From Theristus sp. LFF4_11 (taxonomy: Eukaryota > Nematoda > Chromadorea > Monhysterida > Xyalidae), in contig JASANC010004507.1 in the NCBI GenBank assembly GCA_030248135.1, positions 1 to 64,000 on the forward strand: DNA of 64,000 nucleotides, read 5' to 3'. Position numbers and translations under genes: made by a program. Positions 50,839 through 62,800 of the stretch are shown in pieces. Each line of letters opens with the position of its first letter. Position 1 is the stretch's first letter. The notes under the pieces were generated by a model. The model did not search any database and was not told where the DNA came from. It saw only the letters and a list, made by a program, of their open reading frames with translations.

Positions 50839-52314
50839 CATAGTTGTTCTAGGGGGGGGCCTGGGGGGGGGGGCGCCCCCCCCCCCAAAAAAAATTTTGA
50901 ATCTGGTTTTTTCGGCTCAGCTATTATCTATCTAAAAAATTTTCTCAGCCAGCTATCTATCTAAAAATTTTTGTCTTCGAAGACATGAAATGAGTCAATT
51001 TTTGACCAAAATTGACCATTTTTGCTCGTAATTCTTAAAAATTTCGCTAATTTTAGGTAAAATACGCGTTTATACTTGATTTTTAGTGTATTTTTAGCAT
51101 TATTTTGCTGTTTTTATAGTTTTTTAGCGTTTTAGCTATCTATCTATCAAATTTCAAAACTTTGACCGGCCCCCCCCCAAAGTCAATTTTCCAGCTATCT
51201 ATCTATCTAGAAAATTTGCTCCAGCTATCTATATCGGCCCCCCCCCCCCAACTAGGGTTAGGGGCTTTGAAAAAAAATTTTTTTTTATTTTTTTTCGTTT
51301 TTTTTTAAATTTGGATTTTTTTTTCAAACTTAAAAAAAAAATTGAAAAATTTTTCTTCTACTTTGCTCTGAAAATTCGATTTATGGCATAATTTTTTGAA
51401 AGTTCAAACCAAATTTTCTTCCCAACTTCTTTGTGTGCTTAGGTACATGTCATTATTTGGTCATTTTGACCGACGTACTCCATGTTTTTCGATTTGGATG
51501 ACTTCTAGAGTCAATTTTTAGCGTTGAAATGACTTAACTGAATTGAAATATCGTTTCAGAAATCGTTTTCTTGCAACTTAGAACATGTTTTTTCAGTCGG
51601 TAGGCCATGAGATGAACATGATATTTTGTTGATTGGCGTATGTTATAGGTCTACAATGGAGTTGTGCGATATATTGTTAAACAATTGGAGCGGAGATGTT
51701 GGTTAATACCACATCACACGACCGTTTTTCAGACACCCGATAACATGGCCACATGTTAAAACTTGCGTGCTGAGCTAAACTAACGTGTTAAACTTGCGTC
51801 TGTCAGTTGCCCGCAACGTGATCGCGAAATTATGGACGTGTTTTCGATACGATGATTTGAAGAGTGGGCTCTCGCCATGTGGCAGATAGCATAGCTGGTT
51901 GAACCTGAAAGTAAGTGTCTTGGGGGGGGGCGACCGGGTCGACAGGGGTTGCCGACTTAGCTACAGCAAACAGGAATTTTTGAACACAGTCAAATTTTGG
52001 TAATTTTCTAAAGAGGAACAACTAAGAACGGTTCAATATTCAAGTACACGTCGAAAATTGTCCTGTTTTACTGTTGAAAATGCAACTTTCCCTCTATGAA
52101 ATGGACATAATTTCAATAAAACACGATTTTCGCTCTTATAGTTTTCCGGATCGTTCTGAAAATAGTCTAGATGAACTCAGCTCGACGAGACGCTTCGAAC
52201 AAACCTAACTTGTAAAAAAAATTAAAAAAAAAAATTTTTTTTTAATTAAAAAAAAAATCCGGATTTTTTTCCCCCTAACCCTACCCCCAACCCCTCGGCT
52301 CTGGAACAACTATG
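50839..52314. mobile_element. hAT-like element (CATAGTTGTTC ends), host of a nested element
   Basis: Termini CATAGTTGTTCTAG and CTGGAACAACTATG are inverted, and the 8-bp duplication CAGACGTA flanks them exactly (50831-50838 and 52315-52322). An 8-bp duplication fits the hAT superfamily. The interior has CTATCTATCTA tracts and long G/C runs. An inverted relative is at 58359-59106. No transposase is visible. Confidence 0.88.
51253..52283. mobile_element. hAT-like element (TAGGGTTAGGGG ends) nested in the previous one
   Basis: Ends TAGGGTTAGGGG and CCCCTAACCCTA are flanked by the 8-bp sequence CCCCCAAC (51245-51252 and 52284-52291). Removing this 1,031-bp piece plus one duplication makes the host element collinear with its sibling at 58359-59106. 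The interior is A/T-run-rich near both ends, with no clear coding sequence. Confidence 0.82.
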
Positions 52315-52322
52315 CAGACGTA

Positions 52323-53108
52323 CAACAAAAAATAAAAACAAAAGGAAATAAATAAATACCTTCAAGGATGGTTATATTTATTCCAATTGTGTTCTACGGC
52401 AGAACGTTGATAAAAACAAAAAAAAACAGCAATTATGCAACAACGTTTTGTTACTAATACTGTACTACAGCTGCACAAACAGGTAAAATAAACTGCGTTT
52501 CAAAAAAGCTGCGTGCACACTTTCCGAGCGCGCGAATTTCAAATGCCTTTGCTGTGGATGTGCAGACTTTTCTTGAAAAATCAATCACTATGCCTGAACG
52601 CAGCTACGAATGTACAGTGTATACAGTCGTGGAAAAGTGTGCGGGTTTATAGATGACCATTGGAATATTTTGTTCTCTTCCAATGTCATTACTATGAAAC
52701 ATCAACTATGGTTATTTTCAATTACAATTGTGTAGCCAACCTCATGTTTGAGCATGAAGACAGACTTGTTACACCGTCTCACAAGCCTAAAATTATGGCG
52801 CAAACAAACACAAACCACAATAACATTTGGTGACTTTCTAAAATGTACATGCAACGGACAATAATCGGGTCCGGATACAAAATAGCTATCCAAAAAGGCA
52901 ATAAGTGTGTAATAATGCGAAGAAACCGAAGATCTCATGCCAACACCTTGATCCGCGAATAAAAGCCTCTCAGAACCGGATGACATGGCAAACATGAATA
53001 ATAAACAAGTTCACCGTTCCTTACTGCATATGCTGTTTCATCAAAAGATATACAAAAAATGTTTGCAACTTTCTTGAGTTTTGTGCAACAACTGTGTGCG
53101 ATGTTCAT
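52323..53108. other. Intergenic downstream of MMADHC
   Basis: No exon or repeat pair was recognised. A minus-strand frame at 52702-52995 lacks any known motif. Confidence 0.45.
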
Positions 53109-55481
53109 TCACTTGAGCGCCGCCAATATCTCCTGCATCGTCGTACTCTGCAACGGAGCGTTCGTGAAAAGTGAACCGACGAACGCGTTGGAGCCCCAGC
53201 GCTCGTGCATGATCACCTGAGAGAGTTGCAAAAAACATTGGCACTTGTGAGCTGTGTCGGTGTGGTTGAGGAATTCGCTGGAACTGCACGCAAATGAAGT
53301 CAGTGCAATTGGTTTTTTTTCGCAATCGACAAATCAACCAGACAAGCAAAGGACTTCATAAATTCATAAAAATTTAAACGTCACAAAACCAACTTTGCAA
53401 CAGCCGAGATCCTCCACTCGTACACCCAACCGCCGATAACGACCGTCAGTCTCAAACAGCGTCGCATTGGTGAATGGACCGAGGTACTGAACAAGAAAAA
53501 AGTGAATGAAAAAAACGACAAGACATGTTTTCGAACGGCAAACTAAGTTGCTTTGGATAATACGCTTCAATAAATCAATAATCATAAATAAAAAACCATA
53601 ATTTCGTTACCGGTCGCCCAGAACTCGGATCAATAAAGTCAGCCCAGTAGCCTTGCTTGCGCAACGCATCGCACACGTGCGTCGCGGCATCGATAAACTG
53701 AAATGCAGAAAGTGTTATTGAAACCCGTTTTAGTTCATGGAATGCAGCATGGGCGAGAACAAACCGCAGCCAATTCATTAGCGCTCGACACTTTCAATTT
53801 CTTCTTTTCGAAAACTCAATATTTATCACATGAAGCGCTATATCTCGACGTGCAGTAAAATGAAACTAGATCTTGAACGAAACACGCTTCACTGATTGGA
53901 TTCCTTTGAGTTTAGATGCGCTTATTGGTTCGTATCAGCTAATCAGATGTTTATTCATCTTCAAAAACTTTGCGAGCTTTTTTGCCTGTTTATCCAGTTC
54001 AACAAAAGCAAATTGTATGATAAATGATCTGCTGTGCACTGCGGTCTGAGTGACCATGCCCATCGGATGCATCAGAGGGGTGTGCGTGCGCGTGCATGCG
54101 CTGGCCACCTGCGCGGTGAGCACGTCGCGCTCGGCCTCCATGCGCTCGCTCCAGACGGCCATGTCGTGCGCGCTCTTCTGCACCAGCGTCACGATCGTGC
54201 AGCTCGCGTCGTTCGCAAGGTTACGATTCGGAAACAGATCGTTGAACTCTGCACGCAACATTGCCAGTTTGTGATGGACAATTTTAAGACTCGAATTCAC
54301 GGACAACCACGCTGCTGCTACACAGCGTCCGCGGCAGTACCTTTCCCACCTCTGGGCGATAAACAACTGATAGCATCATTCGTATTACTGAGCTCGCTGT
54401 TCCATGTAAAAAAAAAGTTCAACAGGAAAAGTTCAACGTTTTTTTGTGCAACCAGCAAATTCAATGCAATCTGGAGAACTGGTTTTGCGTCTGGTGTTTT
54501 TTTATAACTTCGAATTCGGACGAATTTGTCAGCGAGCTACGTGTTCAGTCCATCACCATTACTACATTTCTCTATCCACTTTTCAGTTTATGTCTGCGGG
54601 CACAATACGTGCAAGGTTACCATTCCAGAATGATACAAGAATGACAGGTAGCAAACTTGAAAACAATGCCGAACCCTGCCAAAAGTCACCAAATGACCCC
54701 CAGATGCACCAATTACTCACCATTTCGCACGAGTTTCGGCGCGTCCACCGCAATACAATCGATCGAATCCTTCAACTGTCCCTCAATCTGTCCGTCAAAA
54801 TCTTTCATTGACGCCCTCGCAAACGTGATCAGCGCCCGCAGATGCTGTTCGTTGTTTAGCGGCTCCGACATCAGCTCGCTCTTATGAACGTTCACTTGAC
54901 CGGCGGATGGTAGTTTCAATTGTCGGCTCTGTGCGCATTTTGGAATTAGAAAACAGTCGATAATTGCGAAAGTTACGCCATATGGTCAAAGTTGAAGAGA
55001 CCAGTTAACTGCACCAATCAGCACGTTTAGAGTTCAAGTGCAGCCAGTCAACATGTAGCATATCACACAAATTTCGAGGACGTCATAAGACCATTTTTGG
55101 GTTATTTATGGACTGATTGAAAATTTTTCCGCGCCTTCTTTTCGCGAACGCGAACGGCAGAAAAACAAAATTCACGAACCGACACATTGCAATGATGCGC
55201 GTCCGTGTCGGTTTTACCAGGCAAAAAGAAATCGTTCTCGCTCGAATCAAAACTCGTCGTCGCCTTCGTCACTGGACCCACTGAAAAATTCAAGTTGAAG
55301 CGTTATTATAGAAATATTCAAGTTGAGCACATCATGCAGGCAGCGGCAACAGTCGCACACACACACACTTCCATTAGTGGCGAAAGAGACCAAAAAACCC
55401 ACGCGTGAAAAAAAACCGTTCGTTTGCACGCGTTTTTTTCGACCCGCTCGTTCGCAAGCACTTTTCAAAAACTCGCCTCAT
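53109..55481 (-). CDS. MMADHC: MMADHC-like cobalamin trafficking protein (CblD)
   Basis: MMADHC takes cobalamin from MMACHC and directs it to cytosolic methionine synthase or mitochondrial methylmalonyl-CoA mutase. Exons: 55481-55430 (tentative), 55280-55180, 54928-54721, 54248-54109, 53697-53611, 53486-53394 and 53216-53109. That is about 262 aa against 296 in human. Matches in order are [105 protein letters not shown] and [11 protein letters not shown]. The second half is a nitroreductase-like fold that binds MMACHC. The tentative first exon ([17 protein letters not shown]) is basic and acid-free, as expected for a mitochondrial presequence, but rests only on a matching phase and a weak donor. 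Confidence 0.93.
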
Positions 55482-56242
55482 ATGAATGCCACTGTCACAG
55501 ATAGTCCAAACATGTGAAAGAAAACGAAAGAAAAAACAAAAGAAATTTTCCAGATTACTAACGTCGCTTCGCCTTCAGACCGAGCGACGTCGGCGGCGGC
55601 CTTGGCTGCGACGCCAATTGTCGTCCGAGTGAACGCAAATTTGATCCGCAGAGAGAAATCTAAGAAAAGCGGTTTTTTGTAAAACAATAAGCCATGACGA
55701 GGTGGACGTGGAGAAGATGAGAATGGAATGAGACAGGGCCGCGCCGCGAGACAGGTGGGGCCGTGGTTGGAGGAATAATAACAAAAAAATAAACCTGTCT
55801 TCCGGCGCCGGTGGCCATATGTAGCATCAGCTGCACAACAAATTGTGATTTGTGAATTATGTTATTTGTGCGAGTCGCGGCCACGGATGCTGTTCTCTTT
55901 TCTCTCTTTTATAAAATGAAGTGAAAAATTGTGTGTGAAGAAGAAAAAAGAAATCTAAAAATATCGTGACAAAAAGATGAGTTTATTCAGAAAAAATTCA
56001 GGGTTCGCTTCGCTCGCGTCCGAAATTTTTTGAAACTTTGAAAAAAAATTTGATCGGGATTTTTAAATTAATCTTTTTTAATTGATTAAAAACGAATTGT
56101 ACTTTCATCCATTACCGAAGACGAGGGGGTGGGGGGATTTAGCGGTAATTGTATTTTGGGTTTGCCCTGGTTTTTTCCTTTAAAATTCAAGCGAAAAAGA
56201 GAAGGGGGGGGAAATTTCAGGGGGGGGGGGGGGGGGGGTGGG
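55482..56242. other. Upstream region of MMADHC
   Basis: A minus-strand open stretch at 55657-55561 starts after a TTTTCTTAG acceptor-like site but does not fit the phase of the next MMADHC exon. 56100-56242 becomes G-run-rich. Confidence 0.4.
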
Positions 56243-56250
56243 GGGTGGAC

Positions 56251-56965
56251 TAGGGTTGTTAAAAAAAAACAAAAATCGTCGTCATCAAAAAATTTTTTTT
56301 TTTTTTTTTTAAATTTCAAAAATCAAAGTTGTGCTAAATCAATCAGGGAGTCCGAAGAACCACATGTGATATGCAAGCGCCTCCCGAATGACTCCCGTAT
56401 GGCGGAACTTTGCAGATTTTGTTTTGGTGACCTCAATTACCCCTTTTCCAAACCGTCACCATGCCTCTTCTTGTGTTTTGACCTCCAAAACGTCACTAAT
56501 TGTCCCCAGCTAAGCTAATGCTAAAGTGAAGACAAACATACCGCCTTGAAATTTGATCAATTCTTCTGATGGTGTCGCGACGACACGACACGAAGCAGCA
56601 ACCAGACAACGTAGCGCTTGCAAACGGAGCAGCGAGCACAATCGGACGCTCTGCGAGGCGAATCGTCACCTTATCTGCATCGGAAATGGTAGGCTAAGCT
56701 TTGGGACGCTCAAAAACTTCATCGCAGATGTTGTCGAAGCCTAAAATCAGTCGGTAAAACGGCCCAAAATCGACTGCTAACGGTTTTACGAGGTATAATC
56801 AAAGAAAATTTTTGTTGAACTTTCGAAAAATTGTGCCAAAATTGAGGTTTTCAGAGCATATTAGAGGAAAATTTTTCGAATTTAAAAAAAAAAAAATCGG
56901 CATTTTTGTTTTTTTTTAATCACTTTTTTTTTAAAAAAAAATTTCATTTTTGTTTAACAACCCTA
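56251..56965. mobile_element. hAT-like element 1 (TAGGGTTGTTAAA ends)
   Basis: Ends TAGGGTTGTTAAA and TTTAACAACCCTA are inverted, with the perfect 8-bp duplication GGGTGGAC at 56243-56250 and 56966-56973. The interior carries a frame with the peptide EEPHVICKRLPNDSRMAELC and then NYPFSKPSPCLFLCFDL. The same peptide is present in the inverted sibling, but it is too short to be a transposase. Fragments occur at 15340 and 62310. Confidence 0.9.
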
Positions 56966-56973
56966 GGGTGGAC

Positions 56974-57300
56974 CCCCCCCCCCCACAGAAAATTTTAAAA
57001 AAATGCACCCCCCATGGGACCCCCGGGGGGGCGGGGGTCCCACGTTCCCATACGTTGGACCCCCCCCCTCACTTTTTGGTCGGCCCCCCCCCCCCCCACG
57101 GCACCATACCCCCCCTTCGACACTTGGTTTGGGCCCACGGTACTGGTGGGGGGTGTGCACCCCCCAGAAAAATAGTGCACCCCCCATGGCCCACGCCTGG
57201 GGGGTTGTCTCTGTACTTACCATGACTGACACCCCCCCCACTGAAAAATTTTCGGCACCCCCCCCCCCACGTGACGACACCCCCCCCCTCGAAAATTTGC
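56974..57300. repeat. C-run minisatellite-like block
   Basis: About eleven runs of six or more C (about 9-14 nt in the longest) recur every 20-45 nt, with CCCCCCATGGG and GGTCCCACG-type spacers. The complementary strand could form G-quadruplexes. A similar block lies at 13118-13275. Confidence 0.7.
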
Positions 57301-57539
57301 TTTCGCGTTCGGTACTGCTTTCATCTGATTTTTTTTGACAATTTCTACTTTTGGGCCAAAGTTCGACGAGCAAAGTTTACGGACGGTACGGTACACGCGA
57401 CTCGCGACACATCATCAGAATTGATCGAATTTCAAGCCGGTATGTGTATTTTCACTTGGGCTAGGGACAATTAGTGACATGGATTATTTAGTTCTGAAAG
57501 TGCAAAATTCAACCTCAGGGTGTCAGAACGTTCGAAAGG

Positions 57540-57630
57540 CCTAACATAAGCCAAGTCTTTTCAAGAAAGAAGATGTAAGAACAATTCAAAAGCATTTAAT
57601 AAGTTTTTAATGAAGCCAGAGCGTGTGCAC
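57540..57630. repeat. Left part of a palindrome-arm repeat, split by transposons
   Basis: CCTAACATAAGCCAAG, AACAATTC and GCCAGAGCGTGTGCAC correspond to one arm of the palindrome at 11369-11992. The arm resumes at 59107 (TGCACGCGCGCTGC, then GTGGACCATGAGCATGAGC). Confidence 0.75.
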
Positions 57631-58347
57631 TAGGGTTGTTAAACAAAAATGAAAATTTTTTTTTTAAAAAAAAGTGATTAAAAAAAAACAAAAATGCCGA
57701 TTTTTTAAAAAAAAAATTCGAAAAATTTTCCTCTAATATGCTCTGAAAACTTCAATTTTGGCACAATTTTTCGAAAGTTCAACAAAAATTTTCTTTGATT
57801 ATACCTCGTAAAACCTTTAGCAGTCGATTTTGGGCCGTTTTACCGACTGATTTTAGGCTTCGACAACATCTGCGATGAAGTTTTTGAGCGTCCCAAAGCT
57901 TAGCCTACCATTTCCGATGCAGATAATGTGACGATTCGCCTCGCAGAGCGTCCGATTGTGCTCGCTGCTCCGTTTGCAAGCGCTACGTTGTCTGGTTGCT
58001 GCTTCGTGTCGTGTCGTCGCGACACCATCAGAAGAATTGATCGAATTTCAAGGCGGTATGTTTGTCTTCACTTTAGCATTAGCTTAGCTGGGGACAATTA
58101 GTGACGTTTTGGAGGTCAAAACACAAGAAGAGGCATGGTGACGGTTTGGAAAAGGGGTAATTGAGGTCACCAAAACAAAATCTGCAAAGTTCCGCCATAC
58201 GGGAGTCATTCGGGAGGCGCTTGCATATCATATGTGGTTCTTCGGACTCCCTGATTGATTTAGCACAACTTTGATTTTTGAAATTTTTTTTTTTTAAATT
58301 TAAAAAAAAAACAAAAATGACGATTTTTGTTTTTTTTAACAACCCTA
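57631..58347. mobile_element. hAT-like element 2, inverted sibling of element 1
   Basis: It is nearly identical by eye to 56251-56965 in the opposite orientation, 717 bp against 715. The 8-bp duplication GTGTGCAC flanks it at 57623-57630 and 58348-58355. It interrupts the palindrome-arm repeat. Confidence 0.9.
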
Positions 58348-58358
58348 GTGTGCACGCG

Positions 58359-59106
58359 CATAGTTGTTCCAGAGCCGAGGGGTTGGGGGGGGGCCGATAT
58401 AGATAGCTGGAGCAAATTTTCTAGATAGATAGATAGCTGGAAAATTTTGGGGGGGGGCCGCGGGGGGGGCCATGTGACTTTGGGCGTAAAACTACAAAGC
58501 TAAACCGGAGCTGGAGCTGATCCCTGATCCCAATGTTTCACCCCTTCAACAAAGCTGTCAATCAAGGCACTTTCACTTTGTTAAAAAGGCTTCACTTAGG
58601 ATTAGGATTAGGTTTAGGATTAGGAACCTACAACGACTTCATTAGGATTAGGATTGGGCTTAGGATTAGGAACCTACAACGACTTCATTGAAACCGAACT
58701 AAACAACAAAACAGACTGTAAACTTGGCTTTGGTTTAGTAATGTAGGCAAAGCGACTTTGGGGGGGCCGGTCAAAATTTTGAAATTTGATAGATAGATAG
58801 CTAAAACGTTAAAAAGCTATAAAAACAGCAAAATAATGCTAAAAATACACTAAAAATCAAGTATAAACGCGTATTTTACCTGAAATTAGCGAAATTTTCA
58901 AGAATTACGAGCAAAAATAGTCAATTTTGGTCAAAAATTGACTTATTTTGTGTCTTCGAAGACAAAAATTTTCAGATAGATAGCTGGCTGAGAATTTTTT
59001 TTAGATAGATAATAGCTGAGCCGAAAAAACCTGTTTGATAGAGATAGATTCGAAAATTTTTTGGGGGGGGCCGGCCCCCCCAGGCCCCCCCCCTAGAACA
59101 ACTATG
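58359..59106. mobile_element. hAT-like element (CATAGTTGTTC ends), sibling of 50839-52314
   Basis: Ends CATAGTTGTTCCAG and CTAGAACAACTATG are flanked by TGCACGCG (58351-58358 and 59107-59114). The left duplication overlaps the duplication of hAT-like element 2, so both inserted within a few bases of each other in the same older repeat. Confidence 0.88.
58494..58753. mobile_element. Insertion of a TTAGG-containing repeat inside the element above
   Basis: The sibling element lacks this 260-bp piece. The 8-bp sequence GACTTTGG occurs at both boundaries (58486-58493 and 58754-58761). The insert carries two copies of GGAACCTACAACGACTTCAT with TTAGGATTAGG tracts, related to 15185-15250. The terminal inverted repeats are weak. 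Confidence 0.6.
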
Positions 59107-59215
59107 TGCACGCGCGCTGCTAGTGGACCATGAGCATGAGCACGTCGATGCCGTGAGCCTACGCGTGCGTTTTTGTAATGAAGCTTTTGGCGATTTTGGA
59201 GCTGTGGTTGACCTA
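59107..59215. repeat. Right part of the split palindrome-arm repeat
   Basis: TGCACGCGCGCTGC, CATGAGCATGAGCACG and TTTTTGTAATGAAGC continue the arm that breaks off at 57630. Confidence 0.7.
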
Positions 59216-59886
59216 GAAATTATCACAGCATTTTTTTAAACAAATTTTGAAAGTTTTAGTCCACTAAACGCAGGTGAATATCGAAAGCAATTATGCAGGT
59301 TTACTGATTTAGTTTTTTCAGTAAAACAAATTCTGTCGCTAACAGCATCATCCGGTAGAGGAAAGTGGAAACGGCCATGATCATTTGTGTGCAATATTTT
59401 TGCGATGTACATTTTGACACGAGATATCGCCCGACCGAGACGCACCACACCATGTGTGATATTGTGTGTGCAGCCAGCGGCCCAAATGCGCACACAAACC
59501 TCAACACGAGCGTGTGTGACAAAGTTCACTTCAGTATTCTTTCTCTCCCTGTTGTCTGTGTATTTTGCACGTCCCCGCCCACCGTATTCAATTTTCCGAG
59601 CGTGGAACATTACATTTCATATCACGTTTGCTTTGTGTGACGGTCGTGCCTCTCGTGCGTACGTGAATTTGGTTTTGTTTTTGCGGTATTCATTCAACAG
59701 TTTGTGTTGTTTGAAATGTTGATGTTTTGCGATCGTGGTGTCATTCACTCATTCTCTCGGTTCGAAATGCGCAAACGACATTTGTGGAGCTGAACAAAAA
59801 AAACACATGTTCGTGCCGTCATTTGAACAAACGAAAACTCGGAAAAACTCGACAACCAAGAGAAACACGGAATCGAAAAGCTGAAA
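59216..59886. other. Upstream region of CUEDC1
   Basis: Open frames occur on both strands but show no recognised motif. This is the likely promoter and 5' UTR of the gene starting at 59887. Confidence 0.4.
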
Positions 59887-62800
59887 ATGAGCGCGAGACG
59901 CGACGAGCAACTGGACTTTGCTGAGGTATGGAAGCGGAGCGTGGCTCGTACAAGCATACAAGCATGCTATACACGCTCAATGGAGTCCTGCTCATTCTTT
60001 CGAATTTAACACAACAACTTTGTCACGTTTGTCACGCTTTGTCAGTCTACAAACGTGAGGACACCTAAAATAAGCAGCAAGAAACGCTAGAAAAGCAAGA
60101 AGCGAGATGCACTTTTGCATTTCGCGTCGTGGGCATGAGTTTTCACACCAACAGAGCCAACCACTGGCAATGCACCTAATGAATGCAGTTGGTCTGTAAT
60201 TTTGTATCACCATATAATATTGAAATATCCGACAGCCAGTGCAGCCGTGCAAAATAAAACTGCACGTGACATTCAGGCGATGCGCGACTTCAGGACGATG
60301 TTTCCGTCGTTGTCGGCAGACGTGATCGAGAGCGTCCTGAGAGAGAACAACGGCGCCGTGGAGGACACCATTGATCAGTTGCTCGCTGTCGCCACCGAGA
60401 CCGAGGAGAGCAGCAGCACGCACACCAGCGGCTCTGCTGCTGCTTGTGCCTCAACCGTCCGCAGTCCTCATGAAACGTCGCCGAAACAAACGCAACAACA
60501 ACTGCCGTCGCCGCTGATGGTTTGTCGGGGTGTGGTGTGCGAATGGTTTCAGAGTCGTTGGTTCAAGGTTCTTTGACACCGTAATTCGATTCTGGACATG
60601 AGACTTTTGGTACACGCACATTCTCTCGCTGAAAACGAAACAATTTGACACACACGGAGTTCGCTGTTTGCGGTTTCGCCAGGTAGACGCATACCGCGGT
60701 GCCCCCTGGCTCGTCAGTGCGACGGACACCAGGCAGAACTGCCGAAGGTGTTTTACCACAGACAGATCTTATATTCTGGGTAAAACTGGAGAGGAAACTA
60801 GATTCAATCTGTATGTAGCACTTCAAAATAGCGTAAGTAACTCGGCGCTATTTGAGGGACTCTGATCATTTTCAATTCCCGCGTCATGCATAAAACTGTT
60901 TACCTATACATACGCGCGAACCGCGGGTATGCATCTGCCTGGCTCAACCGCTATATACTTGATTTCACACATTCCCCAACGTTCATTATTATATTCCATC
61001 CAGAGCAATCAGCTGTTCATGCCAATTCCGAACTCTAACAAGCGCTTGCTAGTGCCCGACAACACTGAATTCAAACCGCCGAACGGTCCGCGATTCAGCA
61101 CATTTCCCGATCCGGACAGCGTCAGTCCGGATTTCGTGCCGCTCGATCCGCCGCCGTCGTACTGGTCGGCGATGACGAACAAAAGTGTGAGTGGAGTTTT
61201 TGTTGTTGGGCACCTTGAAAGAGAATCTTAGAATCAAGTTGTTTGTTTTACATTCTGATGAAAAAGCTTGTAATTGGAAGCGCAGTTGCCTGAAGTTTCA
61301 GCGTTTGGGGAAAATTAAAAAATTTCAATGTGATTTGTTTGGAAAAGTATCATGGTAAATCGAAAATACCCTGCTGAACAAACCGCAACAAAAAGCCGAT
61401 CGCAACAGCTTCTTGCAGCGCTACAAACCCCCGTTGGTCGGCGCGCTGCCGGACGATTTCCTCCGTCTTCCCCAACAACAGCAACAAGAGAAACCGATTC
61501 CGGACTCGTGGGAAAACCTGGACGCCATTTACGACGAACTGCATCATCCGAAGGCTGACGCGATCAGGCATTATCAGCATCCGTTAAAACATCAGCAGCA
61601 TCGCTCGCTCAGCACTCCGCACCACAACACGTATTTGGGCGTGTTCAGGTTGGGTTTTTTGAATTTGTGGAGTCGGTTTTTGCTTCATTCCCTGATTCAG
61701 TCGAGTCTGAGCTTCGAGATTTCCGAAAGTCAACCGGGTCAAACTGATTGGGGGTCTTTCGGAATGGATCAACCAGTGGATTGGGTCAGATGTCATGAGG
61801 AGATGGGAAAGTATGCCGCTTTTTGAAAATCAAGGTTATCCGTTCCAAAAGGCCTGAAGCCGTTGTGGACCAATGGGGCTTAGTTCAGAAACAAGTGCCA
61901 GTACGTTTGAATGTGGTCCACAATGAAAGCGAGATATTCTCAATTGAAACACCAGGTTTTCTTTGAATTCAGGATAAACAGCACGCCATTCGGTGGCGGC
62001 AGCAGCAGCAGTGGAATACCCTATCAACAGCACGTTCACAAGGGCCTGGAGCAGTCGGATACCCCTTCCAGTGGACTTTCAGCGAGGCGGAGAAAGGTTC
62101 GTTAAATTTATTTTGCATTCAAGATATTGATAAATCCGTGCCAGACGCTTTCGATTCCGACTTTTATCGCAACAAACACACTGGCTTGATCAGCCACACT
62201 AGCGACACTTGACGGTGTGCTGTGGTTAAAGGAAGTCCCATACGTAAGAACGTGAACTCAAAAAATTCGCAAGCCTTTAGCAAAGTGTTTTCAGAGTGAA
62301 GTGTCTCCAGAGTAGCGTTGTTAAAAAAGGAAATTCGTCATATTTTTGTTTTTGTTTTTTAATTTGTCATTTAAAAATTTAAAAACCAAATGAGTGCCAA
62401 TTAAATCAAGGAGTCAGAAGAATCGCATTTGATGTGCAAACGCCTCCTGAGCCCCGAATGAATATGGTGGCACTTCTCAGATTTTGTTTTGGTGACCCCA
62501 TTTACCCCTTTTCCAAACCGATATCATGCCTCATCTGGCGATTTGACCATCATAACGCCACTAATTTTCTCTGAGCTGAACTGAAACACAGCTTACCAGT
62601 TTGAACGTACCCTTGAATGAATGAATGAATGAATGAATAAATGATACTTCAAACAAGGATAATCACTTAATCAATTTTTATTGTTGATTTTTGCAGCGCT
62701 ACGAAGAAACACGCAAACAGGCTGAACGCCTGAAAGATTTAATGGTCGAAAATCAGTTCAAACGACAGCTGGTCGATGATCCCGAATTGGAACGGTGAGC

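Noticed and set aside
55561..55657. First exon of MMADHC
   Set aside because: No frame ends in the phase required by the exon at 55280, so a different tentative first exon was chosen.
56250..56972. A 6-bp target duplication with CTAGGGTTG ends
   Set aside because: Moving the boundary by one base gives TAGGGTTGTT ends and a perfect 8-bp duplication in both copies, which fits hAT elements better.
56959..57373. Gly/Pro-rich frames of more than 90 codons on both strands
   Set aside because: They are produced by C and G homopolymer runs, not by a coding gene.
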